From positions 157,119 through 221,118 of the forward strand of contig DASYZE010000058.1 in the NCBI GenBank assembly GCA_035946625.1: a stretch of DNA of 64,000 nt. Reading direction: 5' to 3'. The position numbers and the translations under genes were made by a program. Shown piece after piece: positions 23,126 through 32,097 of the stretch; position 1 is the first letter of the stretch, and each line of letters starts with the position of its first letter. The notes below the pieces were generated by a model. That model saw only the letters and a program-made list of their open reading frames with translations. It had not been told where the DNA came from and did not search any database. Origin of the DNA: DASYXZ01 sp035946625 (GTDB lineage: Bacteria > Acidobacteriota > Terriglobia > UBA7540).

Positions 23126-23611
23126 CTATTCTCCTTCTTTTTCCTCCCCCATTTGTTCGATGAGGTAATTCTCCAGCCCCAGGTCCTTGATCAGGCTGAG
23201 TTGCGTTTCCAGGAAGTCCACGTGCCCTTCCTCGTCCTGGAGGATCACCTTCAGCAGGTCGGCGGTGGCGTTGTCTCCAGCTTTGATGCAGGCGGCGATG
23301 GCGTGGTTATAGTCCTCCACGGCGCCCACTTCCAGATCCAAATCGTTCTGCAATTGCTGCTTCACGTCTTTCCCAATGTTCAGTTTGGGAATGTCGGCCA
23401 CGTTGGGCGCACCTTCGAGAAACAGTATGCGCTCGGTGAGAATTTCGGCGTGCTTCATTTCGCCGATGGATTGCTTCTTGATGAAGTCGCTCAGGCGGGT
23501 GTAGCCCCAGTTCTCACACATTTCGGCGTGAATAAAATACTGGAGGATGGCGCCCAATTCCTCTTTCAATGCTTTGGACAGTGCCACAATCACTTCGGGT
23601 TTGCCTTTCAT
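23126..23611 (-). CDS. bfr: Bacterioferritin
   Basis: 161 residues, normal length. Iron storage 24-mer subunit. Ferroxidase ligands are recognisable: Glu in KEELGAILQYF, Glu and His in IGEMKHAEILTERI, Glu in DLDLEVGAVEDY, and Glu/His in LQDEEGHVDFLETQ. The Met in GEMKH corresponds to the haem-binding Met of classical bacterioferritin, so haem at the dimer interface is expected. No ferredoxin (bfd) gene is adjacent. Confidence 0.94.
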   Translation of the reverse strand: MKGKPEVIVALSKALKEELGAILQYFIHAEMCENWGYTRLSDFIKKQSIGEMKHAEILTERILFLEGAPNVADIPKLNIGKDVKQQLQNDLDLEVGAVEDYNHAIAACIKAGDNATADLLKVILQDEEGHVDFLETQLSLIKDLGLENYLIEQMGEEKEGE

Positions 23612-23709
23612 ATTTATTATTCTCCTCGATTCTTAAAGCCTAACTCATTTTAAATGAGACTTCCAGAAAACAAACCGCGCATGCGGGGCGCGCCGGTATG
23701 GGCCTGGGC

Positions 23710-24702
23710 TCAGTTGCCCGCACGCATGTCCGCGCTCTCATGTTTTTCACGCACGTGGGCGATGAGGCTACGGACACTGTTGGCCAACAAGACCACTTCA
23801 CCCTCCCCCTTCAGGTCAAATTCGATCTCATAATTGCCCGCCGTGGCATGATCCACGGCTTCTTTGAGGTCCATCAAAGGTTTCACCACCTGGCGCGGCA
23901 GAATAAAACTGGCCAGGACGCTCAGGATGAACGTAATGGCAGAAACAATGATGAGCACCCATTCGGCCCGCCGCATCAGCAGGCGCGCTTCCTGATGGTC
24001 GCGCACCACCCGGTTCCAGTTGCGAGCTTCGAGGTCGCTCGCGAGTTTGCGCACCTGGGTGCTCGTAGATTGCAGGTCCGCAGTGGCGTGACGCAGGGCG
24101 GGGTCCTCGGCTTCCAGCGTGCCCGCAATCTGTAGGTCGAATGAGCCCACTTGCTCACGAAGGTCGTCGATCAGGCGGCTGCGGCTCTCACGCCGGTCAT
24201 GCTTGAGAAGGTCGTCGAGATTTCTTTCATAGGCCAGAACCACGTTTTGGATTCGGCTCATGGGCGCATGGCCGGGCTGGCCCATGCGCGCCACCGCCTC
24301 TTCCAACCGCGCGCGGTGGATCTTCACCTGGTCGTCCATCTTCTGAAAGGTGGGCCGATCTGCAGGTTGGAGGTCGCGCATCGTTCCGATCAGTTGTTCC
24401 AGGTCCGCCAGGGCCTGTCGATTTGACTGGAGTTTACCGGGATCGTGCGACAGGAAGTAGTCCTGCTCGTCGCGTTGGGCGTCCAACATTTTGTTGGCGA
24501 CCGATTCCGCCATGGTGGCCACCGGGGCATCCACGTTCACAATGCGGTCCACAATCCACCCCATGGTAAACAGGTAATAAATCGCCAAAAAAATAACGGG
24601 AACCAGAATGAGGCGGACTACCCCTAGGCTATAGGCAACGCGCCGCCGCAGAGAAACGCCGCGGGCGAACACCTTGAAAGGTTTTCGGACTCGCCATGCC
24701 AT
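23710..24702 (-). CDS. HAMP-domain membrane sensor without output domain
   Basis: 330 residues. There is a transmembrane helix near residues 25-50 (LVPVIFLAIYYLFTMGWIVD), then about 190 residues of extracytoplasmic, mostly helical sequence (SVANKMLDAQRDEQDYFLSH onward). A second transmembrane helix (WVLIIVSAITFILSVLASFI) and a HAMP domain (VVKPLMDLKEAVDHATAGNY) follow. The protein ends about 25 residues after HAMP, with no kinase, cyclase or MCP output. It resembles the sensor half of a histidine kinase or chemoreceptor, and no signalling partner is encoded beside it. It could be a stand-alone sensor or a truncated gene. Confidence 0.75.
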   Translation of the reverse strand: MAWRVRKPFKVFARGVSLRRRVAYSLGVVRLILVPVIFLAIYYLFTMGWIVDRIVNVDAPVATMAESVANKMLDAQRDEQDYFLSHDPGKLQSNRQALADLEQLIGTMRDLQPADRPTFQKMDDQVKIHRARLEEAVARMGQPGHAPMSRIQNVVLAYERNLDDLLKHDRRESRSRLIDDLREQVGSFDLQIAGTLEAEDPALRHATADLQSTSTQVRKLASDLEARNWNRVVRDHQEARLLMRRAEWVLIIVSAITFILSVLASFILPRQVVKPLMDLKEAVDHATAGNYEIEFDLKGEGEVVLLANSVRSLIAHVREKHESADMRAGN

Positions 24703-24971
24703 TGGTCAGACCCTCCTTGAGGAACCCGTGAAGTCGTCCTCTCACCAAGATCGGGCCCTGCCGGGTCAATTGGTATTCGTGGGTGAATAATACCGCAAAA
24801 TGTCGAATGGAGGGATGATTTCCGCAACCTCCAGTTGTAACATCTATTATATGTCAACTCAGCTTCGGCCCTCGAATTCAAGCACAGTTGGACGCCGCGG
24901 AGGGAACTATTTCCGGCCGGGCAACGTAGATACGATCAGAAGGAAGCCAAACTACCACGGGAGGTCCCATT

Positions 24972-25304
24972 ATGTTTTGCCCCAAATGCGGAAGAGAACA
25001 CACGGAGAAGGTGAACTTTTGCTGCCAGTGCGGAACCCGGTTGTCCGGCCCCCCGACGCCTCCGAAAAGGCTCACCCGGTCCATAGACGATAAGAAGATC
25101 GCCGGAGTGTGCGGCGGCCTGGCGGAATACTTGGATTTGGACCCAACCCTGGTGCGCATAGTCTGGGTGATGCTGGCCCTCTTCGTCGGCTGGGGTGTGC
25201 TGGGTTATTTGATCGCATGGATGGTCTTGCCGGAGCAGCCGCAGCCCCTGGCGTCCACCACCCTGGCGTCTTCGGCGTCTCCGCAAGCTTCCCCCAGCCG
25301 TTAG
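24972..25304 (+). CDS. PspC-domain protein with N-terminal zinc ribbon
   Basis: 110 residues. MFCPKCGREH...CCQCGTRL is a four-Cys zinc ribbon. The PspC domain follows (RSIDDKKIAGVCGGLAEYLD, TLVRIVWVMLALFVGWGVLG YLIAWMVLP) with one or two hydrophobic helices, then a Ser/Pro-rich tail. PspC proteins take part in envelope stress signalling, but no pspA or pspF is nearby, so this is best seen as a general PspC-like membrane protein. GGGAGG lies seven bases before the ATG. Confidence 0.88.
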   Translation: MFCPKCGREHTEKVNFCCQCGTRLSGPPTPPKRLTRSIDDKKIAGVCGGLAEYLDLDPTLVRIVWVMLALFVGWGVLGYLIAWMVLPEQPQPLASTTLASSASPQASPSR

Positions 25305-25336
25305 GGTGGCGCAGGCTAAATGGTCGTCAGGATCAA

Positions 25337-25389
25337 GTGGGGGTATGCCCGTTTCTGCCGCCAATGCAAGCCCCCACAGGTGCTTTTTT
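25337..25389 (+). terminator. Possible terminator after the PspC gene
   Basis: GTGGGGG at 25337 pairs with CCCCCAC at 25371-25377 across a 27-nt loop, followed by six T at 25384-25389. The rest of 25305-25620 holds no recognisable gene. Confidence 0.45.
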
Positions 25390-25620
25390 CCGTACGGAGA
25401 ATTGCGTCTTTTTCGAATTTCGAAGTCGTCATAAATCCATTTTGAATCCGCCGAGACCACTCCGCAATTTAGAGACCACGGAAAATTTAGGCGCGACAAA
25501 GTCCAAATTCTAGTGTATAACTACTTTCCCGAAAAAGACTTTTGGAATGTCGGATTTCATTTTCTCGACCAACAAAGATCTTGAGAGAGAATTATCAAAA
25601 ATCCAATTTCTGGAGGACAA

Positions 25621-25932
25621 ATGAAGAAAACTTTGATTGCCGCCCTCGCTGCCGCCATCATGGTGGCAGCAGCCATCGTGATTCCGACCAGGATTACAGC
25701 AAAAGCCCCTGCTAATCCCCCGGCCCCATCAGCCGCCCTTCCGGCCCAGGGAGGTAGAAATGAAGGACGCCACCCTCATATGACCGCGGCCATCCAGTAT
25801 CTCGAACAGGCCAAGGCCCAACTGAAACAAGCCCATCCCGCTTTTGCCGGTCATCGTCTCAGAGCGCTGCAGTCTACGAACGCAGCCCTGAAGGAATGCC
25901 ACGAGGGGCTCGAGGCCAAGAGGAAGAAATAA
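25621..25932 (+). CDS. Small secreted helical protein of unknown function
   Basis: 103 residues. A clear signal peptide (MKKTLIAALAAAIMVAAAIV) is followed by a Pro/Ala linker and a predicted helical hairpin (MTAAIQYLEQAKAQLKQAHP, LRALQSTNAALKECHEGLEA). TGGAGG precedes the ATG at good spacing. Similar short exported helical proteins occur widely in Acidobacteria and Planctomycetes. I do not recognise a named family and propose no function. Confidence 0.7.
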   Translation: MKKTLIAALAAAIMVAAAIVIPTRITAKAPANPPAPSAALPAQGGRNEGRHPHMTAAIQYLEQAKAQLKQAHPAFAGHRLRALQSTNAALKECHEGLEAKRKK

Positions 25933-26284
25933 CGAGTTTGTTTAACGCCGCGCTACTCTAGCGCGTCCGGATCATCGGCGGGGGAGTTGTGTCAACTCTC
26001 TACTCGCTACTGGTCCGCTTGCTGCTTCAAGTCAATTTTTCCTCGTGAGTCGCTTTGCCCACTCTTATCGCGGGGTGGGCTTGACAGTTACTGGGTTTGA
26101 AACCCGCAAAGCCGGCTTTGTCAAATCTTTCTTTCACGAACGCGTCGGTGTAAACAGTGCCAGAGCCGAGTCCGGCACGCCGACGATCATGGCCGGAGGA
26201 AACCGTTTCATGAGGATCCCTCAGCCGCGCAGTTTTCCATCGCCTGCAATTGGACACGAGCATAGCGGCGGAATTCCGAGGCGG
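25933..26284. other. 350-bp stretch without a recognised gene
   Basis: Short frames on both strands show no family features. It may contain decayed coding sequence downstream of the EVE-like gene, but I could not identify a parent. Confidence 0.4.
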
Positions 26285-26746
26285 CTACGCGCCGTTCAGC
26301 AAGCGTCGGAGGGTGCCGGCCTGCCGGGGGTTATTGCGCAGGAGCAGTCGTCGGAGGCGTGCAAACTCGTCCCGGTCGATTTTCTGAATGGTGCCCCGCC
26401 CGCGCTGGGGGGTGAAAGCCAAAATGTGTTCGAGGTCCGGTTTGCGCCGCAGCGGATTTTCCAGGCGCACCGCCCTGCGCGGCGGGCAAAAGTCAATCAG
26501 AGAACCCATGCCAATGTCGCGGCCGTCGGAGGCAGCCAGCGCCACGCCCAATAATCGCTTGCGGTCCGTCTCATAGCAGAGAAACAGATCGCCACGCTTA
26601 ACTTCCTCGCGCAGGTAGCGAAGGCTGGAGGCGCTATGGATCCATCCCTCGTTCGCCATCTCCACCGGACCGCGCGCTTTGGACCGGAAATACTGGTCGA
26701 ATTCCCAACCGCGCTTGGTATTGATCTTAAAAACCCAAACCTTCAT
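26285..26746 (-). CDS. EVE/PUA-like domain protein
   Basis: About 153 residues from MKVWVFKINTKRGWEFDQYF. The pattern of a short strand, a Trp-containing loop (NEGWIHSASSLRYLREEVKR) and GDLFLCYETDRKRLLGVALA resembles the EVE domain, a PUA-like fold that reads modified bases in DNA or RNA and often joins restriction or toxin systems. Nothing of that kind is adjacent. The match is by pattern only, so the label is tentative; the reading frame itself looks genuine. Confidence 0.6.
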   Translation of the reverse strand: MKVWVFKINTKRGWEFDQYFRSKARGPVEMANEGWIHSASSLRYLREEVKRGDLFLCYETDRKRLLGVALAASDGRDIGMGSLIDFCPPRRAVRLENPLRRKPDLEHILAFTPQRGRGTIQKIDRDEFARLRRLLLRNNPRQAGTLRRLLNGA

Positions 26747-26756
26747 GGAGTGCAAC

Positions 26757-26866
26757 CGTCAGTTGTCCGTTGTTCTTTGCCCGTGGACCGCGAACCGTGG
26801 CGCGCTGATTCAATTGATTGGCCCCGTCCATTATTCCCAGCGACGGACCACTGACTTTGGACAACC
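26757..26866. repeat. GGACCAC / GTCCGTTG interspersed repeats
   Basis: Several GTTGTCCGTTG, GTGGACCGCG and GGACCACTGACT units in both orientations fill the gap between the EVE-like gene and serA. Related units lie at 6797-6832. Non-coding. Confidence 0.45.
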
Positions 26867-26883
26867 GATGTCTTGAGTGCCCA

Positions 26884-28464
26884 TCACTCAATTTCCACAA
26901 TTCTCGCCGCGCGCACCGCGGGGATGGCGCGAATTTCAGCCAGCACTTTCTCTGGAACCGGATTGTCCACATTCACCAGGCCCAGCGCTTCTTTGTCCTC
27001 CTGATGGCGTCCGAGGGCAAAGTTAGCAATGTTGACGCTGTGGTTGCCGAGGATTGTGCCCACGCGCCCAATCACGCCCGGAACGTCCTGGTTGCGAATG
27101 TAAAGGATGAGTCCACGAAGCGGTGCCTCAATATCAATATCATTGATGCCGAGAATGCGCGGCGTACCCCCCATCCCCACCATGCCGAGCACGGTGGCCG
27201 ATCCCGTTTCCGTTCGCAATGCGATGCCCAGGGAATTAAGGAAAGCCGCCCGTCGCGCGGAACGCAACTCAATCACTTCCAAGCCGCGCGCCTGCGCCAG
27301 CGCCCCCGCGTTGATCAAGTTCGCTTGCTCGGAGAGCACCTGGTTCAGGATGCCCTTCAGCACCGCGTTTTTCACCAGGTGGGTATTCAGGTCTGCCAGG
27401 CCGCCATCATAACTGATTCGAACTTCTTCCGTGCGCTCGCCCGCAATTTGAGTGGCAAAAGCGCCCAGTTTTTCGCCCAAGGCAATGTAAGGTTCGAGCT
27501 TCTTGAATTCCTCGGGAGAGATGGAAGGCATATTAACGGCATTTCGCGCCACGCCCAGAAGGAGATAATCTCGCACCTGTTCGGCGATGCGGACACCCAC
27601 AATTTCCTGCGCCTCTTCGGTGGATCCGGCAATGTGCGGGGTGGCGATGACATTGGCATGCGAGGCAATGCCGGGGTGCGCGGGCGGTTCAACTTCAAAA
27701 ACATCGAGCCCGGCGCCGGCCACTTGCCCACTCTCCAAAGCGGCGAGGAGGTCCTTCTCATTAATCAACTCTCCGCGGGCACAGTTGATGATGCGGATGC
27801 CCGGCTTGGCGCCCCCCAACGTCTTCGCATTGATCAGGTGCGCCGTCTCCGCCGTCAAGGAAGAATGGAGGCTGAGGAAATCGCTGGCCCTCAGCAGTTC
27901 ATCGAGAGTAAGCAATTTCACGTTCTGTTCGCGGGCCACCATCGAAGAAACATAAGGGTCAAAGGCCACCACGTGCATTTCAAAAGCCTCCGCCAGGCGC
28001 GCCACTTCCATCCCGATTTTGCCCAGGCCGATGAGCCCCAGCGTTTTGCCGCGCACTTCATTGCCTTGCAACTTCTTCTTCTCCCACTTGCCCTGTTTCA
28101 ACAGGCCGTCGGCTTGCGGAACGCGCCGCGCCAGCCCAAGGATGAGCGCCATGGTGTGCTCGGCGACGCTGGTGGCATTGCCACCCGGGGTGTTCATCAC
28201 CACAATGCCGCGCTGGGTGGCGGCATCCAGGTCCACGTTGTCCACGCCCACGCCGGCGCGCCCCACGGCACGCAGTTTGGGCGCTCCGGCAATCAGTTCG
28301 GCCGTCACCTTGGTGGCCGAGCGCACAATCAGTGCCTCCGCGTCCTTTATTTGCTCAATGACCGAACCTTTGGTCTTGATGAGATCCACCACTTCGAAAG
28401 TCTTCTCATTCCTGAGAACTTCGAGGGCGGATTTGGAGATGCTGTCAGCAATAAGTATTTTCAT
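26884..28464 (-). CDS. serA: D-3-phosphoglycerate dehydrogenase
   Basis: 526 residues, the long SerA form. It catalyses the first step of serine synthesis (3-phosphoglycerate to 3-phosphohydroxypyruvate with NAD). Substrate half: MKILIADSISKSALEVLRNE and RAVGRAGVGVDNVDLDAA. NAD-binding: KTLGLIGLGKIGMEVARLAE. The catalytic Arg, Glu and His appear in INCARGELINEKDLLAALES, DVFEVEPP and ATPHIAGSTEEAQ. An intervening domain and a C-terminal ACT domain (LILYIRNQDVPGVIGRVGTI) follow, implying serine feedback. It follows serC in the same direction 83 bp away, so the pair forms a serine operon; serB is not seen. Confidence 0.96.
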   Translation of the reverse strand: MKILIADSISKSALEVLRNEKTFEVVDLIKTKGSVIEQIKDAEALIVRSATKVTAELIAGAPKLRAVGRAGVGVDNVDLDAATQRGIVVMNTPGGNATSVAEHTMALILGLARRVPQADGLLKQGKWEKKKLQGNEVRGKTLGLIGLGKIGMEVARLAEAFEMHVVAFDPYVSSMVAREQNVKLLTLDELLRASDFLSLHSSLTAETAHLINAKTLGGAKPGIRIINCARGELINEKDLLAALESGQVAGAGLDVFEVEPPAHPGIASHANVIATPHIAGSTEEAQEIVGVRIAEQVRDYLLLGVARNAVNMPSISPEEFKKLEPYIALGEKLGAFATQIAGERTEEVRISYDGGLADLNTHLVKNAVLKGILNQVLSEQANLINAGALAQARGLEVIELRSARRAAFLNSLGIALRTETGSATVLGMVGMGGTPRILGINDIDIEAPLRGLILYIRNQDVPGVIGRVGTILGNHSVNIANFALGRHQEDKEALGLVNVDNPVPEKVLAEIRAIPAVRAARIVEIE

Positions 28465-28547
28465 GGTGTCGAATTAGGGACGGCGATCAACAAGTCAAAA
28501 ACGCGATTTGGGCGTTGGTCCGTTCCAGCGGAAAATGGCACGCCCCA

Positions 28548-29663
28548 TCAACCTCGCACCCGCTCAAACTCTTGCATGAAAGAAACCAGAGCCTGAACGC
28601 CCTCGCGCGGCATGCCGTTGTAAATGGAAGCGCGTACCCCTCCCACCTCGCGATAACCTTTCAAAGCATGAAGGCCCTCTTTTTCTGCTTCTTTGAGGAA
28701 CGCCTCGAGCCGCTCGGGTGTGGGGAGATCAAACGTGACGTTCATCGTCGAGCGATGCTCCTTGTCCACCAGAGGCTTGTAATAGGTTGAGCGGTCGAGA
28801 AGATCGTACAGAAGCTGGGCTTTCTGATTATTGCGCCGCTCCATCTCACCAACTCCTCCCAGATCCCTGATCCAGCGCATCACCTCGCGGGCAAAATAGA
28901 TATTGAACGTGCTCGGCGTGTTCACCAGCGATTGCCCTTTGTCCACCACCGCGTAATTGAGCAAAGGCGGGGTCGTGGGCAGGGCATGACCCAAGAGGTC
29001 CTTCCGGACCACGACGATGGCGGTTCCGGGTGGTCCCAGATTTTTCTGTAAGCCGGCATAAACCAACCCAAACCGCGAGTAATCGACCACGCGCGACAAT
29101 ATTTCCGACGTTGCATCGCCCACCAGGGGCACGTCTCCGGCGTCAGGGAAATTGTTCCATCGAGTTCCGTATGCCGTGTTGTTGGTCGTAATGTGAAGGT
29201 AGGACGTTTCTTCAGTGAGGTGTTCCACGTCTACGTCAGGAATCCGAACGAATTTAACGTTCCGGCTGCTGGCAATGGTTTCAATAGCGCCGTACGGGGC
29301 GGCATCCTTGATGGCGGAGCCCGAAAAAACACCGGTTTCCACATAGGCCGCCTTGCGCGCAGGCTTCCGCGCGATCAAATTCATGGGAACGGCCGCAAAC
29401 TGCATCCGGCCCCCGCCATGCACAAAGAGGACGGAATAATTTTCCGGCAACGAAGTCAACTCCCGGAAAAGAGAGGTCGCCTCCTCCACCACTTTCACAA
29501 AGTCCTTGCTGCGATGGCTGATCTCAATAATGGATGCGCCCAGTCCGCCATAATTCAGGAATTCACTCTGAACGCGGGTCATAACCTCGTAGGGGAGCAT
29601 GGCGGGACCCGGGCTGAAATTGAACACGCGGTCACCTGACCGCCCGGATGGCTTCACCTTCAT
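28548..29663 (-). CDS. serC: Phosphoserine aminotransferase
   Basis: 371 residues from ATG at 29663 (MKVKPSGRSGDRVFNFSPGP), which has GGAAGAG just upstream; an ATG 27 bp earlier lacks one. It is a class V PLP aminotransferase making phosphoserine from phosphohydroxypyruvate and glutamate. FSPGPAMLPYEV, GGGRMQFAAVPMNL and DATSEILSRVVDYSRFGLVY support this, with the PLP Lys in YAGLQKNLGPPGTAIVVVRK and the C-terminal GGVRASIYNGMPREGV. Upstream of serA. Confidence 0.96.
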   Translation of the reverse strand: MKVKPSGRSGDRVFNFSPGPAMLPYEVMTRVQSEFLNYGGLGASIIEISHRSKDFVKVVEEATSLFRELTSLPENYSVLFVHGGGRMQFAAVPMNLIARKPARKAAYVETGVFSGSAIKDAAPYGAIETIASSRNVKFVRIPDVDVEHLTEETSYLHITTNNTAYGTRWNNFPDAGDVPLVGDATSEILSRVVDYSRFGLVYAGLQKNLGPPGTAIVVVRKDLLGHALPTTPPLLNYAVVDKGQSLVNTPSTFNIYFAREVMRWIRDLGGVGEMERRNNQKAQLLYDLLDRSTYYKPLVDKEHRSTMNVTFDLPTPERLEAFLKEAEKEGLHALKGYREVGGVRASIYNGMPREGVQALVSFMQEFERVRG

Positions 29664-29907
29664 ATTCTCTTCCTTGACCATTCCAGACATGATGGCATTT
29701 CCTTGTAAATCAGGATTTCTGAAACCTTTATTATGTGGACTGACGCAGGGCCGACAGGCAGTCCTAACATTTGAAGTCGAAGTAAATTAGTTTATGGGGT
29801 GAGGGGGTGGATTGTCAAACCGGAGCGCGAAACTTACCATGCGCTACCGGTTATTTTCGGCAGGGCCGGCTTGTCCAAATGCAACCATGCTTGCAAATAG
29901 TAGCACT

Positions 29908-29929
29908 ATATGCAATTATGTTTGCATAT
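29908..29929 (+). promoter_or_regulatory. Dyad operator at the start of the AAA ATPase gene
   Basis: ATATGCAA and TTGCATAT form an 8-bp inverted repeat with a 6-bp spacer that overlaps the proposed start codon. A further TTGCAAAT lies 17 bp upstream. The AT-rich dyad over the start suggests repression of the gene, possibly by an unlinked regulator. Confidence 0.4.
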
Positions 29930-31094
29930 GGTACAGAGGCATTTTTGGCGAGAATTGATAGAGAGGGCATGGCGGGGGCGTTCGGTGGTCTGGCTGGCGG
30001 GGGTGCGCCGGGCGGGAAAAACTTTCCTTTCCAAGTCCCTTGACAGCGTCGAATACTTCGATTGTGAGCTTCCACGAGTCCGACGAATAATGGAGGACCC
30101 GCAGGGGTTCCTTGAAAGTCGGGAAGAGAGGCGCATTGTGCTGGACGAAGTCCACCGCTTGCCCAATCCTTCCGAACTCCTCAAAATTGCGGCGGATCAT
30201 TACCCCAAAATGCACGTTCTGGCTACGGGCTCTTCGGCGCTATCCGCCTCATCAAAGTTCAGAGACACGTTGGTGGGGCGGATGCGGACCGTTTGGTTGA
30301 CGCCCATGATCCAGATGGATATGGCTGATGCACACCGGCTGCACGAACTTCCGCGCCGCTTTTTGCGAGGCGGTCTGCCCGGTTTTTTTCTCGCCCCCAA
30401 GCTCTCGGAGAATGACTTCCAGGAGTGGATGGACGCTTATTGGTCCAAAGACATCCAGGAATTATTCCGGCTGGAAAAACGCAACTCGTTTCAGAAGTTT
30501 ATAGAGTTGGTGATGGCTCAAAGTGGCGGCATTTTTGAAGCAACCAAGTTCGCCCGCTCCTCCGGGGTAAGCCACACCACGATTGCCAATTACCTTGACG
30601 TCCTTGAGGCTACGTTTGTCGCTCAAGTGGTCCGGCCCTTCAGCACGCACCGGGCAACGGAAATCGTTGCGGCACCAAAAGTCTATGGCTTCGACACAGG
30701 CTTCGTCTGCTGTTATCGCGGGTGGCAGGAACTGCGGCGCGAGGACATGGGAATCCTTTGGGAACACTTTGTCCTCAATGAAATCAGGGCTCAAATGCAG
30801 ACGCATCGAGTGTTTTATTGGAGGGACAAGCGCGGGCATGAGGTGGACTTTGTGCTGGCTGCGCACCGCACCAAGCCATTGGCGATTGAGTGCAAGTGGT
30901 CGGCTGACGGTTTCGACCCTAAGAACATTAAGGTCTTCCGAACGCATTACCCCGAGGGCAGCAATGTGGTTGTTGCACAGGATGTTTCACAAATGTATTT
31001 CCGCAACTATGGCAACGTCAGAATCCGATTCCAGAGCTTGGCTGGTTTCGTAAAGGGGATGGCGCGAGATAGAAGGCTGAGCGGCGAGGCCTGA
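29928..31094 (+). CDS. AAA ATPase with DUF4143 domain
   Basis: 388 residues from MVQRHFWRELIERAWRGRSV. Walker A is GVRRAGKTFLS, Walker B RRIVLDEVHRL, and ATGSSALSASSKFRDTLVGR gives the sensor-1 region. The C-terminal half is DUF4143: a winged helix (SSGVSHTTIANYLDVLEATF) and a PD-(D/E)XK nuclease-like core (HEVDFVLAAHRTKPLAIECK). These proteins are common and uncharacterised; the nuclease-like core suggests DNA repair or defence, but this is inference. A start at 29910 is possible. No ribosome-binding site is visible, so translation may be leaderless. Confidence 0.85.
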   Translation: MVQRHFWRELIERAWRGRSVVWLAGVRRAGKTFLSKSLDSVEYFDCELPRVRRIMEDPQGFLESREERRIVLDEVHRLPNPSELLKIAADHYPKMHVLATGSSALSASSKFRDTLVGRMRTVWLTPMIQMDMADAHRLHELPRRFLRGGLPGFFLAPKLSENDFQEWMDAYWSKDIQELFRLEKRNSFQKFIELVMAQSGGIFEATKFARSSGVSHTTIANYLDVLEATFVAQVVRPFSTHRATEIVAAPKVYGFDTGFVCCYRGWQELRREDMGILWEHFVLNEIRAQMQTHRVFYWRDKRGHEVDFVLAAHRTKPLAIECKWSADGFDPKNIKVFRTHYPEGSNVVVAQDVSQMYFRNYGNVRIRFQSLAGFVKGMARDRRLSGEA

Positions 31095-31153
31095 CTCTTT
31101 CGGCGTTCCGCCCTGGGATCCCAACCCCCCCGCGTCCTTCTTCGCGGCCGAGC

Positions 31154-31676
31154 TCATAGCCCGATCACCACGGGCGCACCAATTTTAAACATGCGCCAGA
31201 TTTCTTCGATTTCTTCGTCGGTCATGGCGATGCAGCCGTCGGTCCAAACCGTTTTCCGGAGCAGAGCCCCAAGGCAGGCAAATTCTTTGGGCAGGCCGTG
31301 GATCATAATCGCGCCGCCGGGACTCACACCGCGCTTGCGCGCCCTCTTCAGGTCAGCCTCACTGGGGTAGGAAACATGAAGAGCTAAATGAAACTGGCTG
31401 CGGGCATTTTTGGAATCAATGGTGTAAGACCGCTCGGGAGTTTTGTGATCACCTTCCCTTTGATTCCCTCCACAGGCTCTCCTCCCAGGGCGACTAGATA
31501 AGTCTTTGCCACCACGCCGCCGCTGAAAAGAGTCACGGTACGTTTTGATTTCTCGACGAGAATGCGGTCCACGTTTACTGGTTCGGATTGATCCTGGGGG
31601 GCTCGAATATTCGGCGCGCCCGCATACAGAATCGCGATCAGGCTGAGACCCGCGAGTTAAAATCGTTCAGGGTCAT
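31154..31676 (-). pseudogene. Frameshifted L,D-transpeptidase (YkuD)
   Basis: The minus strand encodes an L,D-transpeptidase in two frames. The N-terminal part DRILVEKSKRTVTLFSGGVV...LGGEPVEGIKG changes frame near 31446-31458. Frame two then reads GDHKTPERSYTIDSKNARSQ and carries the catalytic motifs MIHGLP and TDGCIAM (Cys nucleophile) to a TGA at 31154. A second break in the signal-peptide region (ATG at 31676 in one frame, LIAILYAGA in another) is likely. The intact enzyme would cross-link peptidoglycan. Two breaks argue for decay rather than a single sequencing error, but the latter is not excluded. Confidence 0.7.
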
Positions 31677-31783
31677 GCAGGGCCCCAACTTATCAAAAGT
31701 CTTCGCCACAACGTACGAAGAAATGGAAGTATACTGTGCCCCTCAACATGGCGCATGGAATCATGCGCGCGGAGGGACGCGCC

Positions 31784-32026
31784 GTGGAAGAGAGACGACA
31801 ATACGCCCGGCACGCTTGCAGCCTCAACGTTCGCTACCGACTCGACGAGGAAGGAGCAAGCACCGTGGACACCGTGGGCTTGAATATCAGCGAGCGGGGG
31901 ATGTTCCTGCGGCCTTCGGGCGGTTTGCGGGAGGGCCAGCGAGTCAGGATGCAGTTTACCTTGCCCGACAAGGCTGAAATCCGCAACGCGCGGGCCGTGG
32001 TGATCCGCCAGGAGCCTCAGGACTGA
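31784..32026 (+). CDS. PilZ domain protein
   Basis: About 80 residues from GTG at 31784, seven bases after GGAGGG; the frame also allows GTG at 31736. The N-terminal RRQYARHAC has the Arg-rich cyclic-di-GMP-binding motif (RxxxR) and GLNISERGMFL the (D/N)xSxxG motif; LREGQRVRMQFTLPDKAEIR completes the barrel. A stand-alone PilZ adaptor is expected to bind c-di-GMP and act on an unlinked partner. Confidence 0.88.
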   Translation: MEERRQYARHACSLNVRYRLDEEGASTVDTVGLNISERGMFLRPSGGLREGQRVRMQFTLPDKAEIRNARAVVIRQEPQD

Positions 32027-32097
32027 GTGGCGGTGATGTTTATTTCAGTCCATCCCAACGTTCAAGAATGTTTCGAGTGACGCTTCCCCACCAACTC

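Noticed and set aside
26027..26263. A 78-residue frame downstream of the EVE-like gene
   Set aside because: No ribosome-binding site or family features; composition fits a non-coding or decayed stretch.
26818..28596. A 592-residue open frame on the plus strand opposite serA
   Set aside because: Antisense shadow of SerA, with no ribosome-binding site and no recognisable domain.
31384..31572. A stand-alone 62-residue gene
   Set aside because: It is the N-terminal piece of the frameshifted L,D-transpeptidase; the catalytic part continues in another frame.
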